From NCBI GenBank assembly GCA_023411575.1, contig JAEYOP010000020.1, positions 124,001 through 188,000 of the forward strand: DNA of 64,000 nucleotides, read 5' to 3'. Made by a program: the position numbers and the translations under genes. The stretch is from Bacillota bacterium. Lineage in GTDB: Bacteria > Bacillota > Clostridia > Acetivibrionales > DTU013. Of this stretch, positions 16,973-25,926 are shown one piece after another (position 1 is the first letter of the stretch; each line of letters opens with the position of its first letter). The notes under the pieces are model-generated. The model searched no databases, had not been told where the DNA came from, and worked only from the letters and a program-made list of their open reading frames with translations.

Positions 16973-18055
16973 ATGGCGTATTTGTGGGGAAAGGAATATT
17001 CAAAAGACGATTTAAAGCAGCGGATCGGGGATATGTCCCAGATCGCCGGCGCAAAGAGCTATGAGCTCAAGGACGGCAAGGCGTATGGAGCACGGGCTGT
17101 CGATGTGACGACCGGATCGGGCTTTCAGTTCACGGTCCTGCCGGACCGGGGGATGGATATCGCATGGGCTTCCTACAAGGGAAAGCCTCTTTCACACATC
17201 ACCAATACCGGGATCGTATCCAGCAAGTATTACGAGCCCAGGGGAGAAGGGCTCTTCCGGTCGTTTTTCGCGGGCCTGCTCACCACCTGCGGGCTTTCGA
17301 ACGTAGGCTTCCCCTGTGAGGCCGGCGGGATCGAATACGGGCAGCATGGCCGTATTTCCAATACCCCAGCGGAAAAAGTCAACACAGACGAGTACTGGGA
17401 TCAGGACGATTATCGCATCACAGTTAGCGGCAAGGTCCGGGAGTCGCGCTTTTTCGGCGAGAACCTGGTTCTGACCAGGACGATCCAAACCGCCTTGGGC
17501 GAAAAACGCTTCGTATTGCGCGATGTGGTGGAAAATCAGGGGTATTCCGCGGCGCCTTTGATGATATTGTACCATTTCAACGTGGGATTTCCGCTCCTGA
17601 ACGCCAAAAGCCGGCTGATCATAAATGTCGCCGGTACGCAGTACTTTGACGGGCACTCGGAAAAAGGGGAAAACGAATATATGGTTTTCCAGGACCCAAC
17701 GCCCGGTTACCACCGGTATGTCTTCTTCCACAATTTGAATGGAGATAAGGACGGGAATGCCTTGTGCGCTCTCGTCGACGGCGGATTCGGCAAAAACCCG
17801 CTGGGGCTCTACCTGAGATTCAACCTGCGCCAGCTTCCCGAATTTCTCGAGTTTAAAATGATGGGACAGTCGGAATATGTGGTCAGCCTGGAGCCGGCGA
17901 ATTGCAGGACGTACGGAAGAGCGCGGGAGGAGGCTGCAAAGCGCGTGAAATATATAGAACCCGGCGAAAAAAAGGAATTCCGGATAGAGATAGGGGTTAT
18001 GGAAGGGCCGGAAGAGATCGAAAAAATAACGGATGAGATCAAAGCCCTGGGATGA
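16973..18055 (+). CDS. DUF4432 / aldose-1-epimerase-like protein
   Basis: The 360-residue protein looks like a galactose-mutarotase-fold beta sandwich of the DUF4432 group. Visible features are VTTGSGFQFTVLPDRGMDI near residues 43-61 and the arginine/glycine-rich FFAGLLTTCGLSNVG segment near 100-115, then EYGQHGRISNTPAEKV with a candidate catalytic His. Mutarotases interconvert alpha and beta aldose anomers. Here it lies between the importer and an SDR dehydrogenase, which would need one anomer. No signal peptide is seen, so it is probably cytosolic. The exact sugar is unknown. Confidence 0.8.
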   Translation: MAYLWGKEYSKDDLKQRIGDMSQIAGAKSYELKDGKAYGARAVDVTTGSGFQFTVLPDRGMDIAWASYKGKPLSHITNTGIVSSKYYEPRGEGLFRSFFAGLLTTCGLSNVGFPCEAGGIEYGQHGRISNTPAEKVNTDEYWDQDDYRITVSGKVRESRFFGENLVLTRTIQTALGEKRFVLRDVVENQGYSAAPLMILYHFNVGFPLLNAKSRLIINVAGTQYFDGHSEKGENEYMVFQDPTPGYHRYVFFHNLNGDKDGNALCALVDGGFGKNPLGLYLRFNLRQLPEFLEFKMMGQSEYVVSLEPANCRTYGRAREEAAKRVKYIEPGEKKEFRIEIGVMEGPEEIEKITDEIKALG

Positions 18056-18110
18056 TTTTCAGAACGGTTTTCACACCGAATTTCACTAACAAGGGGAGAC
18101 AAAAGGGATT

Positions 18111-18971
18111 ATGGCAAACAACAAGGTTGCCCTGGTAACGGGATCGAGCAAAGGAATCGGCCGCAGTGTGGCGTTGGCGCTGGCAAAGGCCGGGTATGAC
18201 ATTTCGGTGCATTATGCCGCGTCCCCGGAACAGGCGCTGGAATCGGTTAGGGACATGGAAGCGGCAGGAGCCAGGACCTGCCTGGTGCAGGGCGATACCG
18301 GGGATGCGGCGGTTCCGGAACGGATCGTCAAAGAAACGGTCGAAAAGCTCGGTCGTCTGGATGTGATCGTTATCAACGCGGGCTTTACGGTATTTGAAAC
18401 CATTACCGAAATGAAAGCCGAGACCATCGACAGAATCTACAGCGTCAATTTCAGGGGCATGGTCCTTTGCGCCCAGGCGGCGGCGCGCTATATGGTGGGC
18501 AACGGCGTCAAGGGCTCGATCATATTCAACAGCTCCGTCAGAAGCTGTTCCGCCCATTCAAACGACGGCATCTACGGTTCATTGAAGGCGGGCATTGACC
18601 GTCTCATCCAATCCATGGCGGTCGATCTGGGAAGATACGGGATACGGGTGAACGGGTTTGCCCCCGGCGTCATCAACGTGCGCGTGCCGGAAGCGGCGGA
18701 GAAGGAACACGCTTTTTACAAGGATTCGCCAAGGTTCGTTCCGCTGAGGAGGAACGGCCATCCGGAAGATTGCAACGGCGTGGTGCTGTTCCTTGCGTCG
18801 GAAGCCTCTTCTTATGTTACCGGCCAGGTGATCCGGGTGGATGGGGGAGTTTCCGCCATGGGCAGCCCCGACTGTTTCGACAGCATGAGGGACTATTTCG
18901 ATCTGTCGGGATATCTCAAGGACGCACCCACCTTTGACCTTGATGAAGTCATGTCATTAAAGGTAAAATAA
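18111..18971 (+). CDS. SDR-family oxidoreductase, possible aldose 1-dehydrogenase
   Basis: This is a classical short-chain dehydrogenase of 286 residues. The cofactor motif TGSSKGIG lies near residues 10-17, NAG near 91-93, the catalytic Ser in NSSVRSCSAHSNDG near 144-157 and Tyr-x-x-x-Lys in YGSLK. The C-terminal GQVIRVDGG motif is present, followed by an extra 40-residue tail. An NAD(P)-dependent sugar oxidation is the likely reaction because a mutarotase-like gene precedes it and a lactonase follows it. Direct sequence evidence supports only the SDR family. Confidence 0.88.
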   Translation: MANNKVALVTGSSKGIGRSVALALAKAGYDISVHYAASPEQALESVRDMEAAGARTCLVQGDTGDAAVPERIVKETVEKLGRLDVIVINAGFTVFETITEMKAETIDRIYSVNFRGMVLCAQAAARYMVGNGVKGSIIFNSSVRSCSAHSNDGIYGSLKAGIDRLIQSMAVDLGRYGIRVNGFAPGVINVRVPEAAEKEHAFYKDSPRFVPLRRNGHPEDCNGVVLFLASEASSYVTGQVIRVDGGVSAMGSPDCFDSMRDYFDLSGYLKDAPTFDLDEVMSLKVK

Positions 18972-19002
18972 AGGCAGATAAAATTCTTTGAGGTTTGAGC
19001 AA

Positions 19003-19875
19003 ATGGACTATGAAAAGGTGGAAACGGCTTTTGAGGTGAAATGCCTGCTGGGCGAAGGACCGGCATGGGATGATGTAAACGGCGTGCTGTCCTGGGTGGA
19101 TATCCTTAAGGGGCAGTTGTACCTGCAAAATCTAAAGGACGGCACTTGTAAAAAAGTGATAACCGGCCAGTATATCGGCGCCGCCGTGCCGGACGGCCGG
19201 GGCGGATACATCGGTGCGCTGGCCGGCGGGTTTTACCGGTTGGACGGAACCGGTCTCGTCGATAAGCTCGGCGCGCCGGAAGGCATGTCCTGCCGCCAGC
19301 GCTTCAACGACGCGAAATGCGATCCCCACGGCAGGCTCTGGGCGGGAACCATGAGCCTTTATAATGATTTTGACCCGCCGGGCCTGGCCGCGCTGTACCT
19401 TTTGAACAGGGACCGCACCGCATCCGTCAAGGTTTCCGGTGTGACCATATCCAACGGCCTGGCCTGGAGCGCCGACGAAAAGACGATGTATTATATCGAT
19501 ACCCCCGCGCTTGCGGTTTCGGCGTTTGATTTTGACGCGGAGACAGGCGGCATATCCAACCGGCGCGACGTTATCAGATTCGACAAACGGGGCGGATCTC
19601 CCGACGGCATGACGATCGACAGCGAGGGAATGCTCTGGGTGGCCATGTTCAACGGCGGCTGCGTCTGCCGGTACGATCCGGGCAGCGGCAAATGCCTGCG
19701 GAAGATTGGGGTTCCCACGCCGTATGTGACCAGTTGCTGCTTTGCCGGCGACGATCTCGGGACGCTTTACATCACGACCGCGCGCCTGGAGCGTGTCCGC
19801 GACAGAAACGCCGGGAACGTGTTTTCCTGCCGTCCGGGCGTCCGCGGGACCAGGACTGATTTCTATCAAGAATGA
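19003..19875 (+). CDS. SMP-30/gluconolactonase/LRE-family sugar lactonase
   Basis: This is a beta-propeller lactonase of about 290 residues. Family landmarks are EGPAWDDVNGVLSWVDI near 17-33 (metal-ligand Glu), RFNDAKCDPHGRLWAGTMS near 98-116 (Asn and Asp region), SNGLAWSADEKTMYYIDT and PDGMTIDSEGMLWVAMF (metal Asp). It would open the lactone made by the SDR enzyme to the free aldonate. The frame is open from TTG 18988, but GAGG upstream supports ATG 19003. It ends operon A and is followed by a terminator at 19923. Confidence 0.88.
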   Translation: MDYEKVETAFEVKCLLGEGPAWDDVNGVLSWVDILKGQLYLQNLKDGTCKKVITGQYIGAAVPDGRGGYIGALAGGFYRLDGTGLVDKLGAPEGMSCRQRFNDAKCDPHGRLWAGTMSLYNDFDPPGLAALYLLNRDRTASVKVSGVTISNGLAWSADEKTMYYIDTPALAVSAFDFDAETGGISNRRDVIRFDKRGGSPDGMTIDSEGMLWVAMFNGGCVCRYDPGSGKCLRKIGVPTPYVTSCCFAGDDLGTLYITTARLERVRDRNAGNVFSCRPGVRGTRTDFYQE

Positions 19876-19922
19876 ATTCCCTGTAAACCGGGCAATAGTC
19901 TTCTTCTCCATTCTCAAATCAA

Positions 19923-19971
19923 GGGATACAGCAAAACCGATATTCGTTTTGTTGTATCCCTTTTGTATTTT
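19923..19971 (+). terminator. Intrinsic terminator closing operon A
   Basis: A 15-bp stem (19923-19937 with 19946-19960, one G-U pair) is followed by TTTTGTATTTT. It separates the LacI-controlled operon from the AraC-type promoter 30 bases downstream. Confidence 0.9.
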
Positions 19972-19999
19972 AGGCAATAAGCACATCAATATATTATAT

Positions 20000-20048
20000 A
20001 TTCTTATCAGTTTATTGCATTCTCATTCCTTCCGGATGGTGTTATGAT
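20000..20048 (+). promoter_or_regulatory. Candidate AraC-activated promoter of operon B
   Basis: Half-sites ATTCTTATCA (20000) and ATTCTCATTC (20019) start 19 bases apart. The second overlaps a weak -35 (TTCTCA), and a TATGAT -10 lies at 20043-20048, 24 bases after the second half-site begins. The same layout recurs at 31449 and 33089. A leader of about 215 bases follows before the first gene; apart from some GC-rich pairing near 20056-20120 I see no known riboswitch in it. Confidence 0.65.
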
Positions 20049-20265
20049 GATGATGTGCCGGAACCAGGCATCAGGCCGGTTAGACAGCGATGGCGCTTGA
20101 TCGGTTCTGCCCGTTTTCCGGTTGCGATAACAGAATATAGATTAAAAAATTATAAAAACAGGTGGTTTCATTTACATCAGAGGAGCTTTGTCGGCCGGCG
20201 AGTATATTCAGGATGTATGGAAATAAAACAAAATCCGGACAAGAAAAAAGGAGTGAAAACGAGTA

Positions 20266-21600
20266 ATGAAAAAATCATTATTGGCTGTTATTCTGGCAGT
20301 TATGGTTGTCTTATCGCTCTTAAGCGGATGTGGCACGCAGGAAACCGCCGGCACGCAGGAAACCGCCGCCTCACCTGCCGAATCGGTCGCGCAGGCGCCG
20401 AAGGCTGAAGAGGCGGATAGCGGACCCAAGTCCATAACGTTCTGGGAAGAAAGCTCGCAGAAGGAAGAGGCTGCCAAGGCAGTGGAGATGTTCCAGACAA
20501 AATACCCCGATATAAAGGTCAATCTCGAAATACAGCTGTACCAGGATCTGGATCAGAAAGCCCTTGTGGCTCTGAAGGCCGCCAATGGTCCTGACGTTAT
20601 CGTACAGGCGTTTGCTTCCAACCATAGTTTTACGAAACAGGGATTGTTGACTCCTCTTAACGACTATATGGACAAGTCGGGCGTCAAAGCAAGCGACTTC
20701 TTCGACAGGTCGCTGGAGCTTTCGACCGTCGATGGGAAACTGTACGGCCTTCCGTACAGGAACGAAGGTATGGCCCTGATGTATAACAAAGGTTTGTTCA
20801 GGGAAGCGGGACTGGATCCCGAACACCCCCCGGAGACCTGGGCGGAAGTGATCGAGTACGCACAGAAGCTTACCATCGACAAGAATGGCGACGGCAAGCC
20901 CGACCAGTACGGGTACGGACTTGTTGGAAACAACAAGGGAAATGTCTGGTTCAGGATGATGCCTGAGGTATGGAATGCAGGTGTGAACGTCATGAATGAA
21001 GATATGACGAAGTGCCTTTTAAATACGCCTGAGGCGAAGGAAGCGGTAAAGTATTACACCTCCCTGCTCCTGGAATACAAGGTGGCTCCCGAAGGTACGC
21101 TGGAAAACAGCGCTATCGAGCTGAGGAACCTTTTCATGAACGGGACCATTGCCATGTATATAACAGGTCCGTTTGATCTTCCGATCATTACGAAGGATGC
21201 TCCGCAGGTGGAGATCGGCATCGGGCTGTATCCGGGCAAAGTCAAGGGCCAGAGCCACGCCGCACTGGGCGGATGGGTCGTGGAAATACCGAAAAATGCC
21301 AAGGATCCCGACACGGCCTGGAAATTCATCGAATATTTCACTTCCGACGAGATCCAGCAGTTCTACAGCAAGAGCTTCCCGGGCAGGAAGTCCGCCTGGA
21401 CCGCCGAAAAATACCAGAATGAATTCTCAAAGATGTATTTGAAGCAGCTGGAATATACAAAGAATTTCCAGCCTCTCGACTTTACTCCCCAGGCTCAGGA
21501 CATCCTGTTTAAAGAGGTCCAGGCCGTCCTGTCGGGTATCAAGGACGTAGATACCGCCATGGATGATGTTGCCGCACAGATCGACGCATTGGTCAAGTAG
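20266..21600 (+). CDS. Extracellular sugar-binding lipoprotein, family 1 (CUT1)
   Basis: This is a 444-residue MalE/UgpB-type solute-binding protein. The signal peptide ends in a lipobox (LSLLSGC, Cys near residue 23). A linker with a perfectly duplicated 18-bp unit follows (TQETAG repeated). The mature domain starts at KSITFWEESSQKEEA and includes LPYRNEGMALMYNKGLF and AALGGWVVEIPKNAKDP. AAAGGAGTG lies upstream of ATG 20266. Two permease genes follow but no ATPase; many Firmicutes CUT1 systems share one MsmK/MsmX ATPase. The ligand is likely an oligosaccharide or sugar derivative feeding the downstream enzymes. Confidence 0.92.
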   Translation: MKKSLLAVILAVMVVLSLLSGCGTQETAGTQETAASPAESVAQAPKAEEADSGPKSITFWEESSQKEEAAKAVEMFQTKYPDIKVNLEIQLYQDLDQKALVALKAANGPDVIVQAFASNHSFTKQGLLTPLNDYMDKSGVKASDFFDRSLELSTVDGKLYGLPYRNEGMALMYNKGLFREAGLDPEHPPETWAEVIEYAQKLTIDKNGDGKPDQYGYGLVGNNKGNVWFRMMPEVWNAGVNVMNEDMTKCLLNTPEAKEAVKYYTSLLLEYKVAPEGTLENSAIELRNLFMNGTIAMYITGPFDLPIITKDAPQVEIGIGLYPGKVKGQSHAALGGWVVEIPKNAKDPDTAWKFIEYFTSDEIQQFYSKSFPGRKSAWTAEKYQNEFSKMYLKQLEYTKNFQPLDFTPQAQDILFKEVQAVLSGIKDVDTAMDDVAAQIDALVK

Positions 21601-21624
21601 GAAACGGCAGGATTTTGAACGGCA

Positions 21625-21655
21625 GGGGGATGCTTTCCGGACGGAAAGGTCCCCC
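21625..21655 (+). promoter_or_regulatory. Intercistronic hairpin after the operon B binding-protein gene
   Basis: GGGGGA (21625) pairs with TCCCCC (21650) and, inside it, CTTTCC (21633) pairs with GGAAAG (21643) around a GGAC loop. No T-run follows. It lies 25 bases after the binding-protein stop, as with the other two binding-protein genes of the window. Confidence 0.7.
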
Positions 21656-21696
21656 GCGGCCTGATGAAAAGCTAGAAATGATGGGGGCAGGGGAAA

Positions 21697-22566
21697 ATGC
21701 AAATTATAAGGAAAAGAAATGAACATCCAGTCTTGTATGTACTGCCGGTTTTATTGTTCCTGATTGCGCTGGCGGCCTATCCGGTGTCCAGCAATTTTAT
21801 CCTGAGTTTTACAGCCGATGGTTCGTTTCCCTCTTTCAAGAACTACGAATCACTGTTTTCCAACAAGGAATTTTACAAGAATATCAAAAATACGTTTGTC
21901 TGGCTTGGAGGCATCGTCACCATCCAGTTTGCGTTCGGGATGACGATGGCGCTGCTGCTCAATATGAATATTGTGTTTAAAAAGTTTTTCCGGACGATAT
22001 TCATCATTCCCTGGCTGGCGCCTGGAATCGTTGCATGTACCATATGGAAGTGGATGTACCATTCGGATTTCGGCATTATCAATCATCTGCTCCTCAAGCT
22101 GGGCCTGATCGAGGATAAAGTCCTGTGGCTGTCCAATATTAAGATCGTATTGGGATCCATTATCGCTGTTTTTATCTGGAAAATGACCCCTTTTGTCATG
22201 CTCATGCTTCTGAGCGGCCTGCAATCGATCCCCGAATCGCTGTATGAATCCAGTCTGATCGATGGCGCGAACTGGTTTGTCAATTTTTTTAAAGTTACAT
22301 TGCCTTTGATGTTTCCCGTCATACGTTCGGTTATTTTAATCACCTCCATCTGGGCGCTGAATTCGTTCGTTTATATTTTCAGTATGACGCGGGGAGGACC
22401 TGCCGGCGTATCGGAAACATTGCCGTTGTTCATATACAAGACCGGTATCGAGCAGTATCAGTTCGAATATTCGGCGGCGGCGGCAAACGTCCTGTTTATG
22501 ATCATCTTTGTGTTTGCCGTTACCTATATCGCCATAACGGAACGGAAAGAAGAGGAGGTGTATTGA
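21697..22566 (+). CDS. Sugar ABC transporter permease, MalF/UgpA type
   Basis: This 289-residue protein has six predicted membrane spans. The conserved EAA-type loop is at about residues 180-200 (LQSIPESLYESSLIDGANWF), and WALNSFVYIFSMTRGGP is seen later. GGGGAAA precedes ATG 21697. It forms the channel with the gene starting 2 bases after its stop. Confidence 0.93.
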   Translation: MQIIRKRNEHPVLYVLPVLLFLIALAAYPVSSNFILSFTADGSFPSFKNYESLFSNKEFYKNIKNTFVWLGGIVTIQFAFGMTMALLLNMNIVFKKFFRTIFIIPWLAPGIVACTIWKWMYHSDFGIINHLLLKLGLIEDKVLWLSNIKIVLGSIIAVFIWKMTPFVMLMLLSGLQSIPESLYESSLIDGANWFVNFFKVTLPLMFPVIRSVILITSIWALNSFVYIFSMTRGGPAGVSETLPLFIYKTGIEQYQFEYSAAAANVLFMIIFVFAVTYIAITERKEEEVY

Positions 22567-22567
22567 T

Positions 22568-23395
22568 ATGATGAACTATATAAAGAAGAGTCCCAAATAT
22601 ATCATAATTGCAGTCATAACATTCACCTCCCTGTTCCCTTTCCTATGGATGATAACCACCGCGATCAGGAAGTCGAATGAGATTTTTACGATCCCTCCGA
22701 GAATTTTTCCCCACGAACCGACGTGGATCAACTTCCGGACCGTATTGTTCGAATCCGAGATACCCAGGTATTTTTTGAACAGCATATTGGTCGCTATAAT
22801 GACAACGATACTCTGCCTTGCATTTTCGATTCCTGCCGGGTATTCCCTTGCAAGATTCAAATACAAGTCCAAATACGCTTTGTCGGTTTCCATTCTCTTC
22901 TGTCAGATGATTCCCCAGGTTTCCACGCTGATCCCCCTGTATATCACCATGGAGAAGATCGGCCTGGTTAATACGAGAGTGGGTCTTTCCCTGTCGCATC
23001 AGCTTCTGGTGATACCGTTTGCAGTATGGATGATCAGGGGATTTATCGTATCGATCCCCAAATCCCTGGAGGAATCGGCCATGATAGACGGTTGCTCCAG
23101 GATCGGCACAATACTCAGGATCATCATTCCCGTCGGGGCGTCGGGCATATTCGCCACCTCCCTGTATATCTGGATCCTTGCCTGGGAAGAGTTTCCATAT
23201 GCCTTGACTTTTATCAACACCAGTGCTCTCAGGACGATTTCCGTGGGCATAGACCAGTTTTCCAGCGAATACCAGGTCGATTGGGGCTCTGTAATGACAA
23301 CGTCGTTGTTGATGACGCTTCCGATCGTCACCATGTTTTATCTGATACAGGACAAGTTCATCAAGGGGATTGTGGAGGGTGCGCTGAAGGAGTAA
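22568..23395 (+). CDS. Sugar ABC transporter permease, MalG/UgpE type
   Basis: This 275-residue protein has six predicted membrane spans with the EAA-type loop IPKSLEESAMIDGCSRIGT near residues 165-183, typical of the MalG half of CUT1 importers. GAGGAGGTG lies upstream; ATG 22568 and ATG 22571 are both possible. It partners the preceding permease and the binding protein at 20266. About 115 bases then separate it from the dehydratase gene; TTGACT near 23473 is a weak hint of an internal promoter. Confidence 0.93.
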   Translation: MMNYIKKSPKYIIIAVITFTSLFPFLWMITTAIRKSNEIFTIPPRIFPHEPTWINFRTVLFESEIPRYFLNSILVAIMTTILCLAFSIPAGYSLARFKYKSKYALSVSILFCQMIPQVSTLIPLYITMEKIGLVNTRVGLSLSHQLLVIPFAVWMIRGFIVSIPKSLEESAMIDGCSRIGTILRIIIPVGASGIFATSLYIWILAWEEFPYALTFINTSALRTISVGIDQFSSEYQVDWGSVMTTSLLMTLPIVTMFYLIQDKFIKGIVEGALKE

Positions 23396-23511
23396 ACCCG
23401 GTACCTGGAGCCTCTTGCGGGGAACTTGCCGGCAGGTCCGCCCGGGGAATTCACAGCCGGTTGGTAAAAAATTTGACTACATTATGTAAATATATATCAC
23501 AGGGGGACAAC

Positions 23512-24930
23512 ATGAAGAACCTTGAAAGCTACGAAAGCGCATTGAACTGCGTAAACACCTGTTCCAGGCCGTCCGAGCTGCGCATAACCGATATGAAGGT
23601 GTGCGACCTGGAATATCCTTTGTATACTACGATCATTAAAATCACGACAAACCAAGGCATCGAAGGCTACGGCCAGGTGCGCGAAAGCGGCAGCCGCCTT
23701 TATGCAACCATGCTCAAACGTCTTATCATCGGAGAAAATCCCTGCGATGTGGACCGCCTTTTCCGCCGGATCAAGCAATTCGGCTATCACGGCCATCAAG
23801 CCGGGGGGGTGTCCGGAATTGAAATCGCGCTGTGGGATTTGGCCGGCAAAGCGTACGGCGTACCCGTATGGCAGATGCTGGGCGGAAAATACCGCGATAA
23901 AATACGCATATACTGCGACACTGATGTGGACGGAAAACCGGAAGGAAAGAAAATGGGCGCGGTCCTGAAGGAGCGCATCGAAAAGAACAAGTATACCTTT
24001 ATGAAGATGGACCTTTCCGTGGAGGAAATCCTGTTCGGGATTCCCGGAACGCTTACGTCGCCTTCCGGTTTTATCGAGGATTATATCAATGCGATGAAGG
24101 ACTGGGGCGACCGCTCTCCCTTCCACAACCGGACCATGAGGAAGGAAAAACTATCCCGGGACGAACAGCTCGAATTTTACAGAAAGCGCAACCGGGGACT
24201 TGAGATCACCAATTTAGGCGGCCCGCTCACCTCCATGCACATTACCGAAAAGGGTCTGGACCTGATGGAGCAGTATGTCGCCGACGTCCGTTCGGTGGTC
24301 GGCTATGAAATTCCCATCGCCACCGACCATTTCGGGCACATTGGCGTGGATGACATCATCAGGCTGTCCCAGCGTCTGGAAAAATACAATATCGCATGGA
24401 TGGAAGATGTGATTCCGTGGATGATGACGGAGCATCTCGCGAAGATCAATCATTTTTCCCGCATACCGATTTGCACGGGAGAAGATATCTTCCTGAAGGA
24501 AGGCTTTAAAAAGCTGCTGGAAAACAAAGCCGTTTCCTTGGTTCATCCCGATATCATATCGTCCGGCGGAATAATGGAAATGAAAAAGATCAGCGACCTG
24601 GCGCTCGATTACGGCGTTCCCATGGCGATTCACATGAATGAGAGCCCCATCGGCGCCATGGCCGCCGTAAATGCGGCCGCATCCTGCGAGAATTTCCTTG
24701 CGCTCGAATTCCATCACCACGATCTTCCCTGGTGGTCCGACCTGGTGAACGCCCATGCGAATCCGATCGTACAGAACGGCTATATAGAAGTTCCCCGCGG
24801 ACCCGGACTCGGTATTTCAAGCCTGAACGACGAAGTGCTGGCCGAGCATCTCCATCCTGACAGCAAAGCGGTGTGGGAGGATACGGACGAATGGGACGAC
24901 TGGGCGGCGTGGGACCGAATCTGGCTATAA
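23512..24930 (+). CDS. Enolase-superfamily sugar-acid dehydratase 1 (mandelate racemase/muconate lactonizing type)
   Basis: The 472-residue protein has an N-terminal capping domain and a TIM barrel. Metal ligands are in IATDHFGHIG (Asp), AWMEDVIPW (Glu) and ICTGEDIF (Glu). The HPDIISSGG Asp and the AIHMNES His form the probable His-Asp dyad; FMKMDLS holds the strand-2 Lys. The usual product of such enzymes is a 2-keto-3-deoxy sugar acid made from an aldonate by loss of water. It is about 70-90 residues longer than common family members because of an insertion near residues 150-250. The reading frame is open far upstream into the permease, but AGGGGGAC and homology to the gene at 31566 fix ATG 23512. 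The substrate is unknown. Confidence 0.85.
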   Translation: MKNLESYESALNCVNTCSRPSELRITDMKVCDLEYPLYTTIIKITTNQGIEGYGQVRESGSRLYATMLKRLIIGENPCDVDRLFRRIKQFGYHGHQAGGVSGIEIALWDLAGKAYGVPVWQMLGGKYRDKIRIYCDTDVDGKPEGKKMGAVLKERIEKNKYTFMKMDLSVEEILFGIPGTLTSPSGFIEDYINAMKDWGDRSPFHNRTMRKEKLSRDEQLEFYRKRNRGLEITNLGGPLTSMHITEKGLDLMEQYVADVRSVVGYEIPIATDHFGHIGVDDIIRLSQRLEKYNIAWMEDVIPWMMTEHLAKINHFSRIPICTGEDIFLKEGFKKLLENKAVSLVHPDIISSGGIMEMKKISDLALDYGVPMAIHMNESPIGAMAAVNAAASCENFLALEFHHHDLPWWSDLVNAHANPIVQNGYIEVPRGPGLGISSLNDEVLAEHLHPDSKAVWEDTDEWDDWAAWDRIWL

Positions 24931-24953
24931 AATAATTTTATCGGAGGGCTTTT

Positions 24954-25898
24954 ATGAGGTACAGAAAACTTGGAAACAGCGGCATCGACGTATCTGTCGT
25001 CGGTTTCGGCACATGGGCCATGGGCAACGACTCCTTCGGCGAAATTGATGAAAACCTGGCGGTAGAAGCCTTGAGAGCCGGCGTGGACAGCGGCATTAAT
25101 CTGATCGACACGGCCCCCGCGTATGGCGACGGGTATTCCGAACAGGTCATCGGCAAAGCGATCAGGGGGATCCGCGACAAGGTCGTCATCGCTACGAAAT
25201 GCGGACTTTACCGGTTCCAGGGAGAATATTTCCGCTCCATCAAACCTACGCTTCTGAAATGGGGGCTGGAACGATCTCTGAAAAACATGGGCACCGATTA
25301 TATCGACCTTTTGCAGATCCATTACCCGGATATGAACAACAGCTTCGAGGCGGCCTATCAAGCGCTGACGGATATGAAAAAGGAAGGGAAGATCCGTGCG
25401 ATAGGCGTTTCAAACTTCAGCGCGGAGCAGATCCAGCGTGGGATCGACCTGGCCGATATCTCAAGCATGCAGCCCCAGCTTTCACTCCTTGACCGGAGAA
25501 GCCTCAAAGAGATCATTCCGTTCTGTGCGGACAGGCAACTGGGCGTGCTCACCTACGGTTCCCTGGCCGGGGGGATATTGACCGGCCGTTTCACAAATCC
25601 TCAGAGCGCGGAGGGAAAGGATCTCAGGAGCAACACCTACAATTTCTACAGCGAGCCCAACTGGAGCAAATGCCAGCAGTTGCTGGCGGTGATGAAGGGA
25701 ATAGCAAGCGCTCATTCCGCCGCAGTCGCGGAGGTGGCCATCAACTGGTCGCTGGCGCAGAGGGGTGTGACCTCCGCCCTTGTGGGAGCTTCCAAGCCCT
25801 ATCAGGCTGTTGCAAATGCAAAGGCCGGCGATTGGGAGCTTGCCGGTGAGGAAATCGAGCAGATAGACGATACGTATAACAAACTTTTCAATAGTTAA
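24954..25898 (+). CDS. Aldo/keto reductase 1
   Basis: This is a 314-residue NAD(P)H-dependent oxidoreductase. The catalytic tetrad is visible as Asp and Tyr in LIDTAPAYGDG, Lys in IATKCGLY and His in LLQIHYPD. IRAIGVSNFSAEQ and a C-terminal cofactor segment (SALVGASKPYQAVANA) are also present. CGGAGG precedes ATG 24954. It stands 23 bases after dehydratase 1. It probably interconverts a keto or aldehyde intermediate and its alcohol; the direction and substrate are unknown. Confidence 0.9.
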   Translation: MRYRKLGNSGIDVSVVGFGTWAMGNDSFGEIDENLAVEALRAGVDSGINLIDTAPAYGDGYSEQVIGKAIRGIRDKVVIATKCGLYRFQGEYFRSIKPTLLKWGLERSLKNMGTDYIDLLQIHYPDMNNSFEAAYQALTDMKKEGKIRAIGVSNFSAEQIQRGIDLADISSMQPQLSLLDRRSLKEIIPFCADRQLGVLTYGSLAGGILTGRFTNPQSAEGKDLRSNTYNFYSEPNWSKCQQLLAVMKGIASAHSAAVAEVAINWSLAQRGVTSALVGASKPYQAVANAKAGDWELAGEEIEQIDDTYNKLFNS

Positions 25899-25926
25899 TA
25901 CGGAATCTCCGGAAAGGAAAATAACT

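Noticed and set aside
20050..20265. A known metabolite riboswitch in the operon B leader
   Set aside because: Conserved cores of the TPP, FMN, SAM, lysine, glycine and cobalamin classes are absent; only weak GC-rich pairing is seen.
23026..23511. An N-terminal extension of dehydratase 1 into the permease gene
   Set aside because: The extension is out-of-frame permease DNA; the ribosome-binding site and the paralogue at 31566 place the start at 23512.
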